From positions 62,001 to 126,000 of the forward strand of contig CAVYUG010000009.1 in the NCBI GenBank assembly GCA_963771655.1: a DNA stretch of 64,000 bases, in the 5' to 3' direction. The position numbers and the translations under genes were made by a program. This document shows, in pieces, positions 1 through 7,392 of the stretch. The notes below the pieces were generated by a model. It saw only the letters and a program-made list of their open reading frames with translations. It had not been told where the DNA came from and searched no databases. The stretch is from JAWVFM01 sp963771655. GTDB lineage: Bacteria > Actinomycetota > Thermoleophilia > Solirubrobacterales > 70-9. How positions within the stretch are numbered: the stretch's first letter is position 1; the number at the start of each line of letters is the position of its first letter.

Positions 1-1
1 C

Positions 2-433
2 GGGTTCGGGACCGCCGTGACGACCAACCTGGTCTGGGAGCGCTACCCGGAGGCCCGCATCACCGGCATCGACTCGAGCCCGGACATGGTCTTCAAGGCC
101 CGCCAGCTCGGCTGGGAGGAGATGCGCCTCGGCCGCATCGAGGACCCACTGCCCGACGGCCCCTGGGACCTGGTGATCTCCGTGCTCACGATCCACCATC
201 TCGACGCCGACGGGAAGCGCGACCTCTTCCGGCGCGTTCGTTCGGAGGCCCGGGCTCTGGTGTTCGGCGACGTCGTCGACGTGCCGCCCGAGCGGCGGAT
301 CGCGATGCTGACCGAGGGCTTCGACATGCCAAGCGGCGCCGCAGAGCAGGCCGAGTGGTGCGGCGGCGAGATCGTCTGGCAGGCCGACGACCTCGCCGTG
401 ATCAGGGCAAGGTATGACGATGAGGGGATTTAG
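2..433 (+). CDS. SAM-dependent methyltransferase, class I (5' end lies outside the window)
   Basis: The frame is open from the first bases of the window to the TAG at 431-433, and the first codons read GFGTAV, which looks like the end of the glycine-rich SAM-binding motif I. It is followed by a beta2 acidic residue in ITGIDSSPDM and by a beta4 segment DLVISVLTIHHLD, the pattern of Rossmann-fold class I methyltransferases. The C-terminal part is short. The substrate cannot be deduced. The N-terminus and the start codon are upstream of the window, so a smaller protein starting at the GTG at 17 is unlikely because it would lose motif I. It is followed after about 50 nt by an enoyl-CoA hydratase gene on the same strand; no functional link is evident. 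Confidence 0.8.
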   Translation, partial: GFGTAVTTNLVWERYPEARITGIDSSPDMVFKARQLGWEEMRLGRIEDPLPDGPWDLVISVLTIHHLDADGKRDLFRRVRSEARALVFGDVVDVPPERRIAMLTEGFDMPSGAAEQAEWCGGEIVWQADDLAVIRARYDDEGI

Positions 434-484
434 CCCCCGAAAGACGCGTGTGACGCCACCGGCGTCCGCAAGTAATTTCGGCTG

Positions 485-1297
485 ATGGACAAGGTCCTCT
501 ACGAAAAGCGCGATCGGATCGCCTATGTGACGATCAACCGTCCCAAGGCGCGGAACGCGGTCGATCCCGACGTCCATCGCGCGATGATCGACGTCTGGGC
601 GGACTTCGCGGGCGACGACGGGGTCGACGTCGCGATCCTCACGGGCGCCGGCGGCGAGGCCTTCTGCGCGGGCGCCGACCTCAAGACCTACATCCCGCCG
701 ATCATCGAGCGCGCGAGCCCCGGCGAGATCCGCGAGATCGTCGAGCTCGGCCTGAACGGCTTCACGCGGGGCATGCACCGCATCTACAAGCCGATCATCG
801 GCGCCATCAACGGCTGGGCGCTGGCGGGGGGCCTCGAGACCGCCCTCGCCTGCGACATCAGGATCGCCTCGGAGCGGGCGATGTTCGGCTCCTTCGAGGC
901 CCGCCGGGGCTACCACCATGGCGACGGCGGCATCGTCCGCCTCGTCAACACCTGCGGCACGGGGATCGCCCTCGAGATGCTGCTGACCGCGGAGCCGATC
1001 GACGCCGAGCGCGCCCTGCGCGCCAACCTCGTGTCGCGGGTGGTTCCCCACGAGCGCCTGATGGAGGAGGCCGAGCTCACGGCGAGGCAGATCCTCCGCA
1101 ACTCACAGCGCGCCGTGCGCTCCGCCAAGGAGACGATCCTCGACGTCATCGGCCAGCCCCTCGACCAGCAGCTGCGCACCGAGGCCTGGAACGCGTACAC
1201 CTGCGCCGACCCCGAGGAGACGATGGCGCTCCTTCGCCGCTTCTACGACAAGACCGACGCCGGGCGCGCGGGCAGCCACGAGACCGACCTCCAATGA
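485..1297 (+). CDS. enoyl-CoA hydratase/isomerase family protein (crotonase fold)
   Basis: A 270-residue crotonase-family protein. The first oxyanion-hole segment is visible as CAGADL (residues 61-66) and the second as GWALAGGLE (110-118). Glu118 and Glu138 stand 20 residues apart, matching the spacing of the two catalytic glutamates of classical enoyl-CoA hydratases, so hydration/dehydration of an acyl-CoA double bond is plausible. The region after Glu138 (ARRGYHHGDGG) differs from the usual proline/glycine-rich stretch, so the substrate may not be a simple fatty acyl-CoA. The next gene, an SDR dehydrogenase, starts inside its last codons (ATGA overlap at 1294-1297), implying coupled translation and perhaps consecutive steps in breakdown of a carboxylic acid. 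Confidence 0.88.
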   Translation: MDKVLYEKRDRIAYVTINRPKARNAVDPDVHRAMIDVWADFAGDDGVDVAILTGAGGEAFCAGADLKTYIPPIIERASPGEIREIVELGLNGFTRGMHRIYKPIIGAINGWALAGGLETALACDIRIASERAMFGSFEARRGYHHGDGGIVRLVNTCGTGIALEMLLTAEPIDAERALRANLVSRVVPHERLMEEAELTARQILRNSQRAVRSAKETILDVIGQPLDQQLRTEAWNAYTCADPEETMALLRRFYDKTDAGRAGSHETDLQ

Positions 1298-1989
1298 CGG
1301 TGGCCCGCAGGGCGCTCGTGACGGGCGCCGCGCGCGGGATCGGCGCCGCGATCGCCGATCGGCTGCGCTCGGATGGCCTCGACGTCGCGACGCTCGACCG
1401 CGAACCCGGGTGCGACTTCGAGGTCGACCTCGCCGCAGGGGAGCTGCCTGAGCTTGGCGAGTTCGATGTGTGCGTCTCCAACGCCGCGGTCACCACGACG
1501 ATCGCGCCCGCTCACCGGATGAGCGACGAGCAATGGGAGGGCGACCTCGCGGTCAACCTATCGGGCGCCTACCGCGTCATCCGCGCCTGCCTCGGCGGAA
1601 TGCGCGAACGCGGTTTCGGGCGCGTCGTCGTGATCTCGAGCGGCGCCGCGATCCACGGCCTGCCCGGCCAGGTCGCCTACGCGGCCTCGAAGGCCGGCCT
1701 GATCGGGATGGCGAAGACGGTCGCCGCCGAGAACGCGCCCCGCGGCATCACGGCCAACGCCGTCCTGCCGGGCCTGGTCGCCACCGAAATGGTGAAGGCG
1801 ATGCCGGCCGAGATCCTCGACCGGCTGCTCACGGAGCTGCCATCGGGCCGCATGGCCGAGCCCGCGGAGGTCGCCGCGCTCGTCTCGTATCTGGCATCCG
1901 AGGGCGCCGGCTACGTGACCGGCCAGGTGGTCGAGATCGATGGGGGCGCGGCGCTCAACACGTTCTCGCTCACTCGTCAGGGGCGCTGA
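1294..1989 (+). CDS. short-chain dehydrogenase/reductase (SDR)
   Basis: A 231-residue classical SDR. The NAD(P)-binding TGxxxGIG motif is at residues 10-17, the structural NAA motif at 63-65, and the catalytic triad residues Ser116, Tyr129 and Lys133 (YAASK) are spaced as in the family. The C-terminal GYVTGQVVEIDGG is also typical. It probably oxidises a hydroxyacyl or alcohol product; the overlap with the upstream enoyl-CoA hydratase gene suggests the two proteins act in one short pathway. Its last 20 bases overlap the end of a convergent gene on the other strand. The exact substrate is unknown. Confidence 0.88.
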   Translation: MTVARRALVTGAARGIGAAIADRLRSDGLDVATLDREPGCDFEVDLAAGELPELGEFDVCVSNAAVTTTIAPAHRMSDEQWEGDLAVNLSGAYRVIRACLGGMRERGFGRVVVISSGAAIHGLPGQVAYAASKAGLIGMAKTVAAENAPRGITANAVLPGLVATEMVKAMPAEILDRLLTELPSGRMAEPAEVAALVSYLASEGAGYVTGQVVEIDGGAALNTFSLTRQGR

Positions 1990-2674
1990 GCCCGTAGCGG
2001 GCGAAGTGCCGCTCCGGGATGTCGGCCGGGTCCTTGTACCAGTACCACGTGCACGGATCTCGGTCGAAATCCTCGGGCGGGTCCGACGGGTACACGGGGT
2101 AGCCGATCCAGCGGATCGGGAGCGCTTCGTTCATGAAGGCACAGTGGGTGCAGTAGAGCGGGAACTCAGAGCGCCCGTAGGTCCAATCGTGCGCCTCGTC
2201 GGTCACCCCCCAGCCGTCCGGCCCGTAGCGGCGGTTTCGCCACAGCCGCTGGCCGGAGCCGCATGGGTTCATCGTGAAGGTGAGCTTCTCGTCGTCCTCA
2301 TCGATCTCGAACGCGCCGGGATTCGGCCCCACCCCGCTGGTCGAGTGCGCGCGCCACGTGGCCGCCAGGGCCTTCGCTATCTCGCGGCGGTCGCTCGCCC
2401 CGATCGCCTCGACGGGCCCCTTCCAGCTCCGCTCGAGGCTGTAGGTCCAGGCACGCTCCACCCCGTCATCCCCTAGCTCCTCCTTGACGAAGGAGATCAG
2501 CCCCGCGACGCCGTCGACCAGCAGGTCGTGCATGAACTGCGACTCGCGCTTCATCTCCTCGCATAGCGCCTTCGCCTCCGCGACGTCGCCACGCTCCATC
2601 GCCTCGATCGCGCGGTCCATCGTCGGCCGCGCCATCTCCCCGAGCTCGTCGTCGCTGAACCACCGCTCGCTCAT
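1970..2674 (-). CDS. conserved hypothetical protein with cysteine motifs
   Basis: A 234-residue soluble protein starting at the ATG at 2674 (MSERWFSDDE); a longer reading frame upstream is rejected because it overlaps the preceding gene entirely. The N-terminal half is helical and acidic. The C-terminal half carries NPCGSGQRLW, LYCTHCAFMNEA and DPCTWYWY, an arrangement that suggests a metal site or reactive thiols. I do not recognise the family with confidence; the CGSG segment is faintly reminiscent of the L-2-amino-thiazoline-4-carboxylate hydrolase-like family, which is only a guess. The start overlaps the stop of the upstream NTF2-like gene by 4 nt (ATGA), so the two are translationally coupled. 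Confidence 0.75.
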   Translation of the reverse strand: MSERWFSDDELGEMARPTMDRAIEAMERGDVAEAKALCEEMKRESQFMHDLLVDGVAGLISFVKEELGDDGVERAWTYSLERSWKGPVEAIGASDRREIAKALAATWRAHSTSGVGPNPGAFEIDEDDEKLTFTMNPCGSGQRLWRNRRYGPDGWGVTDEAHDWTYGRSEFPLYCTHCAFMNEALPIRWIGYPVYPSDPPEDFDRDPCTWYWYKDPADIPERHFARYGLSAPDE

Positions 2675-3075
2675 CTCTCCTCCTCGGTTCGAATCGCCTC
2701 CATGATCGGGGCGCTGTCGAAGTAGCTGCGACACCGCGACGGCACGCCATCGCTGAACGTCCAAACATGCGCGAAGGGGGCCTCGAAGTCGCGGCCGGTC
2801 GACCGGCCGCGCCCGCGCATCCGCCCGAGGACGACGACGCGATCGCCCGCGTCGAGGAAGTCGTCGGGGTCCGCGAACCCGCCGTCCACGTGCTCCTGGA
2901 AGATCCGGGCGAAGGTCCGAATCGCCTCGGATCCGTGGCTCGTGCCGCCGAACGGGACCGCCGGGGGCACGATCAGCTCGAAGTCGTGGGTGACGTCGCG
3001 CAGCATCTCGTCGACGTCCCAGCGCTCGAACGCCGCGTAGATGCGCTTGACCGCGGCGATCTCGCTCTCGGCCAC
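2671..3075 (-). CDS. SnoaL/NTF2-like (nuclear transport factor 2 fold) protein
   Basis: A 134-residue protein starting at a GTG (3075) preceded by AAGGAGAG about 8 nt upstream, which decides the start over a longer in-frame extension. The sequence EIAAVKRIYAAFERWDVDEM at the N-terminus, followed by alternating strands and FAHVWTFSDG near the C-terminus, is the pattern of the SnoaL-like/ketosteroid isomerase-related cone fold. Such proteins bind or isomerise small hydrophobic molecules, but many have no known activity. It is co-translated with the cysteine-motif protein downstream (4-nt overlap), and it is divergent from the MFS transporter, with which it may share a promoter region at 3076-3150. 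Confidence 0.82.
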   Translation of the reverse strand: MAESEIAAVKRIYAAFERWDVDEMLRDVTHDFELIVPPAVPFGGTSHGSEAIRTFARIFQEHVDGGFADPDDFLDAGDRVVVLGRMRGRGRSTGRDFEAPFAHVWTFSDGVPSRCRSYFDSAPIMEAIRTEEER

Positions 3076-3150
3076 AATGGCTCTCCTTCGATGGCTTCCA
3101 AAGGGGCGTCGCGCTCCGACGCCGGACACGAAGATAGTCAGAGCGCCGGG

Positions 3151-4680
3151 ATGGCGTTCCGCAGCACGGCGGGGCGTTGGGTCCTCGCGATCTCGGTACT
3201 CGGGTCGAGCATGGCCTTCCTCGACGGGACGGTCGTCAACGTCGCCCTCCCCGATATCGGCCGCGACCTGAACGCGTCGACGAGCTCCCTTCAGTGGATC
3301 CTCAACGGCTACCTGCTGACGCTCTCCGCCCTGATCCTCCTGGGCGGGTCGCTGGGCGACCGCCACGGGCGCCGGCGCGTCTTCGAGCTCGGCGTAGCGG
3401 TCTTCACCGGGGCGTCGCTCCTGTGCGCGATCGCGCCGAACGTCGAGGTCCTGATCGTCGCCAGGCTCCTACAGGGTGTCGGCGGCGCGCTTCTCACCCC
3501 GGGGAGCCTGGCGATGATCGAGTCGGCCTTCCGGCCGGTCGACCGGGCCCCCGCGATCGGCGCGTGGTCCGGCCTCGGTGGCGTCGCTGCCGCCCTCGGT
3601 CCGCTCCTGGGGGGCTATCTCGTCAACGCCGTTTCCTGGCGGGCGATCTTCCTCATCAACCTCCCGATCGGCATCGCGGTGATCGCGATGTCGAGGCGCC
3701 ACGTCCCCGAGAGCCGCGACCCGACCGCAGCAGGACACCTCGACTACGCGGGGGCGGCGCTTGTCGGCATCGGCCTCGCGGGAACGACCTATGCATTGAT
3801 CGAGGCGCCCGACAAGGGAGGCTCCCCGCTCATTCTCGCCGCAGCGATCGGGGGTGTGCTCGCGCTGGCTGCCTTCCTCCTCACCGAACGGCGCAGCAGG
3901 AACCCGATGATGCCGCTCGCGATGTTCGCCTCCCGGCAGTTCAGCGGCGCGAACCTCGTCACCTTCGCCGTCTACACGGCGCTCGGGGGCTTCTTCTTCC
4001 TGTTCGTGTCGTTCCTCCAGGTCTCGCTCGGCTACTCCCCGATCGCCGCGGGGTCAGCTTCGCTGCCGGTGACCGCGCTCATGCTCGTGCTCTCGGCGCG
4101 CTCGGGCGCGCTGGCGCAGCGCATCGGCGCGAGGATTCCCCTGACGGTGGGGCCCCTGGTGATCGCCGTCGGGCTTCTGCTGATGACTCGGATCGAGCCC
4201 GGCGACAGCTACGTCCCAGGCGTGCTGGTTCCGGTGATCGTCTTCGGGCTGGGGCTCACCCTGGTCGTGGCCCCGGTGACGGCTACCGTCCTCGCCGCCG
4301 CCGACGCGCGCCACTCCGGCATCGCCTCGGGAATCAACAACGCGGTCGCCCGCGTGGGAAGCCTGCTCGCCGTCGCCGTCCTGCCGGCAATCGCAGGGCT
4401 CACCGGGGACAGCTTCTACGACCCCTCCGCCATGACCGACGGCTTCCACATCGGCATGGCCGTCTGCGCCGGGCTCTCGGCGCTCGGGGGGGTCCTCGCC
4501 TGGCTCACGATCTCGGATGAGGTCCTCCATGCCGTCCCCGTTCCCGGCGGGGACACGCCGGAGCGCGCCGCGACCGACTATTCCTGCGCGATCACGGGAA
4601 CGCCGCTGCGCCCCGGCCGAGAGGCGGACTGCACTCCTCCGGACGGCGAGTTGGCTGCACACGGCGCCGCGCGAAACTGA
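3151..4680 (+). CDS. MFS drug-export family transporter (DHA2/EmrB-QacA type)
   Basis: A 509-residue membrane protein with about 14 hydrophobic segments. Motif A is visible as GGSLGDRHGRRR after TM2, and the N-terminal SMAFLDGTVVNVALP is the hallmark motif of the 14-TM DHA2 drug:H+ antiporter subfamily. It probably exports hydrophobic compounds using the proton gradient. I chose the ATG at 3151 (MAFRSTAGRW), which places the first TM close to the N-terminus and leaves a 75-nt divergent promoter gap; the ATG at 3091 would leave only 15 nt, and reading further upstream would run antisense through the NTF2-like gene. The C-terminal tail of about 50 residues is hydrophilic. Confidence 0.9.
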   Translation: MAFRSTAGRWVLAISVLGSSMAFLDGTVVNVALPDIGRDLNASTSSLQWILNGYLLTLSALILLGGSLGDRHGRRRVFELGVAVFTGASLLCAIAPNVEVLIVARLLQGVGGALLTPGSLAMIESAFRPVDRAPAIGAWSGLGGVAAALGPLLGGYLVNAVSWRAIFLINLPIGIAVIAMSRRHVPESRDPTAAGHLDYAGAALVGIGLAGTTYALIEAPDKGGSPLILAAAIGGVLALAAFLLTERRSRNPMMPLAMFASRQFSGANLVTFAVYTALGGFFFLFVSFLQVSLGYSPIAAGSASLPVTALMLVLSARSGALAQRIGARIPLTVGPLVIAVGLLLMTRIEPGDSYVPGVLVPVIVFGLGLTLVVAPVTATVLAAADARHSGIASGINNAVARVGSLLAVAVLPAIAGLTGDSFYDPSAMTDGFHIGMAVCAGLSALGGVLAWLTISDEVLHAVPVPGGDTPERAATDYSCAITGTPLRPGREADCTPPDGELAAHGAARN

Positions 4681-4687
4681 GCCCGCG

Positions 4688-5170
4688 CTACTGCGGATCG
4701 GACACGGCCAGGGGCGGGCCGACCACCTCGAACGCCTTCGTCTCAGCTGCGAGACGGGCGAACGCCTCGAGCCCGCGCTCCTCCTGCGGCAGCTCGTCAT
4801 AGCGGCGGAAGAACTCCTCGAACGTGGTCGCCGCCGGGAAGACGGCGATGAAGAAGCGGCCGTCCACCCCGCCAACGTTCTGCCAGGTGTGCGGGGTGTC
4901 GTGGGCGAGGAAGACGAAGGCGCGCGGTGGCGCCTCGACGATTTCGTCACCGACCTTGACGCGAAGCGTGCCCTCGACGACGTAGATCAGCTCGTCCTCG
5001 CGATGGACGTGAAGCGGCGGGCCCTCGCCGGGCGGCGAGAACGCCTCGCACACGGTGATCGCGCCCCCGCTCTTCTCGCTCATGAGCTTGAAGGTGAGGG
5101 TGCCGCCGGTGGGGCTCTCGACTGCGAATCCCTCCCCGGGCGCGACCGCCAGCGACCGTGTCTCCTCCAT
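4688..5170 (-). CDS. cupin domain protein
   Basis: A 160-residue single-domain cupin starting at the ATG at 5170 (MEETRSLAV). Cupin motif 1 is seen as PLHVHREDELIYVVEG with its two histidines and glutamate, and motif 2 as PHTWQNVGG, giving a probable metal site of His, His, Glu and His. The family includes dioxygenases, isomerases and pure sensors, so the activity cannot be assigned. It lies 14 nt downstream of the GNAT gene and probably belongs to the same transcript; it is convergent with the MFS gene, with only 7 nt between the stop codons. Confidence 0.85.
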   Translation of the reverse strand: MEETRSLAVAPGEGFAVESPTGGTLTFKLMSEKSGGAITVCEAFSPPGEGPPLHVHREDELIYVVEGTLRVKVGDEIVEAPPRAFVFLAHDTPHTWQNVGGVDGRFFIAVFPAATTFEEFFRRYDELPQEERGLEAFARLAAETKAFEVVGPPLAVSDPQ

Positions 5171-5184
5171 CAGAGGTGCCGATC

Positions 5185-5793
5185 CTAAACCGCTCCGAAG
5201 GGATCGCGCCACATCCGCCAGATCGCAGGACCGCTGCGCGGGAGGCGTATCTCCTCGACCACCTCGAAGCCGTGGCGCTCGTAGAGCGCGCGGCTTCGCG
5301 GCGTCGACGCCTCAAGGTAAGCGGCGACGCCGCCGGCGTCGGCCTCGGAGAGGACCGGGTACATGAGCTTGCTCCCGAGGCCGCGGCCCTGCGCGGAGGG
5401 CTCGACGCCGACCACCGCGAGGTAGTAGTGGCCGGGCCTGGCCGGGTGCTTGCGTTCGATCCGCATCCGCGCGCGCAGCGCGAGCGGGAGCCGGCGACCG
5501 AAGACGCCGACCATCGTCGGAGCCTCGCGGATCGTCGCCCGCAATGAGACCCGCCAGCGCTCGGGCGGGGCCCATACGGCGGCCCCTGCCAGGTCGTCGG
5601 TGGTGAAGACGAGCCCGTGCTCGAACGCCACCTCGGCGAGCTCGACCCGAAAGAAATCGCGCAGCCGGCGCTCGCGTGTGGAAGGCGCGCCGAGCAGATG
5701 TCCGAGCGCGGGGTCGGTGCGGAACGCGGCCGCGAGCGCATTGCTCAGCGGCTCTATCTCCTTCCGCGTGGCCTTGCGGACGAGCTCGTCCAG
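5185..5793 (-). CDS. GNAT-family N-acetyltransferase (start codon unclear)
   Basis: The C-terminal half carries the acetyl-CoA-binding motif QGRGLGSKLM and the ERHGF motif of GNAT enzymes. The conserved N-terminal region is also encoded (RKATRKEIEPLSNAL, then FRTDPALGHLL), but it lies upstream of the first canonical start codon, a GTG at 5631 that would give a truncated 148-residue protein. The frame is open back to the TAG that ends the preceding gene (5803-5805) and contains no ATG, GTG or TTG in that stretch. I therefore place the start tentatively at the CTG at 5793, directly after the upstream stop, where translational coupling could operate. A sequencing indel is an alternative. The substrate is unknown. 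Confidence 0.72.
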   Translation of the reverse strand: MDELVRKATRKEIEPLSNALAAAFRTDPALGHLLGAPSTRERRLRDFFRVELAEVAFEHGLVFTTDDLAGAAVWAPPERWRVSLRATIREAPTMVGVFGRRLPLALRARMRIERKHPARPGHYYLAVVGVEPSAQGRGLGSKLMYPVLSEADAGGVAAYLEASTPRSRALYERHGFEVVEEIRLPRSGPAIWRMWRDPFGAV

Positions 5794-5802
5794 GGCGGCC
5801 GG

Positions 5803-6270
5803 CTAGCCGACCTCGGCCGGCTCTTCGTCGCGACCCGCAAGGCGATCGCGCCCGCGCTGGACGGCGGCGAGGAACTTCTGGAGGTTGACCTCGAGCGTCG
5901 AGAGAATCTCGTCGGCGTAGTCCTCAGCGCCGAGGCGAATCGAGCGCTCGGTCTCACGAGCGTCCTCGATGATCTCCTCGGCCGCGCGCTCGGCCTGCTT
6001 GTAGACCTCCTCGTCGGAGATCAGGCGCGCCTGCTGGTCGCGCGCTTCCTTGACGACCCGCTCGGCCTCGCGCTTGGCCTCGGCGAGCATCTCCTGGCGC
6101 TCCTTGACGATCCAGCGCGCCTGCTTGATCTCCTCGGGGATCGTGGCACGCATCTGGTCGAGGAGGTCGTAGATCTCCTCGCGATCGACCCTCACCTGGT
6201 CGGTCAGCGGCACCGGCCTGGCGTTGTGGATCAGGTCGTCGAGCTTGTCGATGAGGACGAGGACGTCCAT
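5803..6270 (-). CDS. SepIVA-like coiled-coil cell division protein
   Basis: A 155-residue, highly charged coiled-coil protein. It opens with LVLIDKLDDLIHNARPVPLT and an IPEEIKQARWIVKERQEML segment, followed by heptads rich in Ala, Glu and Arg. From memory this matches the N-terminal layout of mycobacterial SepIVA (Rv2927c), a DivIVA-related septum protein that also lies near coaD; it is shorter than that protein. A role at the septum or in envelope growth is therefore inferred. GGAG lies just upstream of the ATG at 6270. A terminator-like hairpin separates it from coaD, suggesting its own promoter. The alternative is a generic DivIVA or ATP-synthase-b-like coiled coil. Confidence 0.72.
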   Translation of the reverse strand: MDVLVLIDKLDDLIHNARPVPLTDQVRVDREEIYDLLDQMRATIPEEIKQARWIVKERQEMLAEAKREAERVVKEARDQQARLISDEEVYKQAERAAEEIIEDARETERSIRLGAEDYADEILSTLEVNLQKFLAAVQRGRDRLAGRDEEPAEVG

Positions 6271-6306
6271 TGGGCTCCGGAAAGATTACGGGTATGCGGG
6301 CAAAAC

Positions 6307-6334
6307 GGGCGCCGCAGGGGGGATTTCGGCGCCC
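6307..6334 (-). terminator. candidate intrinsic terminator after coaD
   Basis: On the minus strand an 8-bp perfect stem (GGGCGCCG with CGGCGCCC) encloses a 12-nt loop and is followed by GTTTTG. It lies in the 91-nt gap between the coaD stop and the sepIVA-like start, about 30 nt past coaD, as expected for rho-independent termination of the recG-rsmD-coaD transcript. The T-run is short, so efficiency is uncertain. Confidence 0.6.
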
Positions 6335-6361
6335 TCCTGCAAGCTCCTGCCCACCCGAGCC

Positions 6362-6859
6362 TCAGCGCTGCGCACGCTCGGAAAGGGCCTTCGCGACCGG
6401 CGCGGGCACAAGGTCGGCCACGTCGCCGCCGAACGTGGCCATCTCCTTCACGCCCGTCGAGGACAGGAAGCTGTACTCGGGCGAGGCGATCACGTACATC
6501 GACTCGATCTCGGGGGCGAGCTTGCGATTGAGCTGGTTCATCTCGAACTCGTACTCGAAATCCGAGATCGCGCGGAGCCCCTTGATGATCACCGTCGCCT
6601 CGTGCCCGCGCGCGAACTCCACGAGCAGATTGCGGAAGACTTCCACCTCGACGTTGGCCAGATCCGCCGTCGCGTCAACGATAAAGGCCCTTCGCTCCTC
6701 GGCGCTGAACATGTGCTCGGCCTTGCGCGGCGCGTTGCCGACGATGCCGACGACGACGCGGTCGAAGACCCTCGCCGTGCGGCCGATGATGTCCAGGTGG
6801 CCGTTCGTGACCGGGTCGTAGCTGCCCGGGCAGATGGCGGTTCCCCCGTTCGGCGTCAT
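6362..6859 (-). CDS. coaD: phosphopantetheine adenylyltransferase
   Basis: A 165-residue enzyme of normal length that transfers AMP from ATP to 4'-phosphopantetheine, the penultimate step of coenzyme A synthesis. The nucleotidyltransferase T/HxGH motif appears as TNGH in YDPVTNGHLDI (His21), and the C-terminal FLSSTGVKEM corresponds to the ISSTxVRE motif. Its start overlaps the end of rsmD by 4 nt; rsmD-coaD is a widely conserved pair, so both are co-translated. Confidence 0.96.
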   Translation of the reverse strand: MTPNGGTAICPGSYDPVTNGHLDIIGRTARVFDRVVVGIVGNAPRKAEHMFSAEERRAFIVDATADLANVEVEVFRNLLVEFARGHEATVIIKGLRAISDFEYEFEMNQLNRKLAPEIESMYVIASPEYSFLSSTGVKEMATFGGDVADLVPAPVAKALSERAQR

Positions 6860-7392
6860 CCGGGCGCCTCGTGGATCCGAACCATGGTGTCGCCGTACCG
6901 CCGCTCGAAGGCGACCGTGAGGCTCGCAAGCTCCAGCGGCCGGCGCGCCGCGCTCTCCGTGATCAAGCGGCCTCCCTCTGACAGGTGGGCTGGTATGAGC
7001 GAGTCGAGTTCCCCCTCAAGGCGGTCGGCGATGTTATAGGGCGGGTCGCAGAGGATCAGGTCGAAGGCGCCCTGGGCGCGACGCAGGAAGCCGAGGGCGT
7101 CGGAGCGGACGAGCTCGGCGCGGTCTCCGAGTCCGAGGTCGGCCACGTTCCGCCGCGCCAGGCCGATGTCGGTGTCGACGAGGGTGGCCCGCCCCGCGCC
7201 GCGCGAAAGCGCCTCGATCCCGAGGGCGCCCGTGCCGCAATAGAGGTCGAGGACGCAGGCGCCGGCCACGCTCTCGGAGAGCACCGAGAAGAGCGCCTCG
7301 CGGACGCGGTCCGCGGTTGGCCGCACCGACGACGAGCGCCCGGGAGGCGATGCGAGCCGGCGCCCCCGAAGCTCGCCGCCGACGATCCTCAC
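6856..7392 (-). CDS. rsmD: 16S rRNA (guanine(966)-N(2))-methyltransferase
   Basis: A 178-residue methyltransferase that modifies the exocyclic amine of G966 in 16S rRNA. The opening RIVGGELRGRRL and VRPTADRVREALF are typical of RsmD. The SAM motif is VLDLYCGTGALGIEAL (about residues 48-62) and the catalytic N2-methylation motif DPPY is at 116-119. Its start overlaps the end of recG by 4 nt and its end overlaps coaD, giving a recG-rsmD-coaD translational chain. Confidence 0.95.
   Translation of the reverse strand: MRIVGGELRGRRLASPPGRSSSVRPTADRVREALFSVLSESVAGACVLDLYCGTGALGIEALSRGAGRATLVDTDIGLARRNVADLGLGDRAELVRSDALGFLRRAQGAFDLILCDPPYNIADRLEGELDSLIPAHLSEGGRLITESAARRPLELASLTVAFERRYGDTMVRIHEAPG

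Noticed and set aside
2767..3150. In-frame upstream extension of the MFS transporter
   Set aside because: It runs antisense through the whole NTF2-like gene, which has a clear family pattern and a good ribosome-binding site.
4947..5741. Minus-strand frame starting at the ATG at 5741 after AAGGAG
   Set aside because: Despite the good ribosome-binding spacing it is out of frame with the GNAT gene and encodes an Arg/Ser-rich shadow with no domain.
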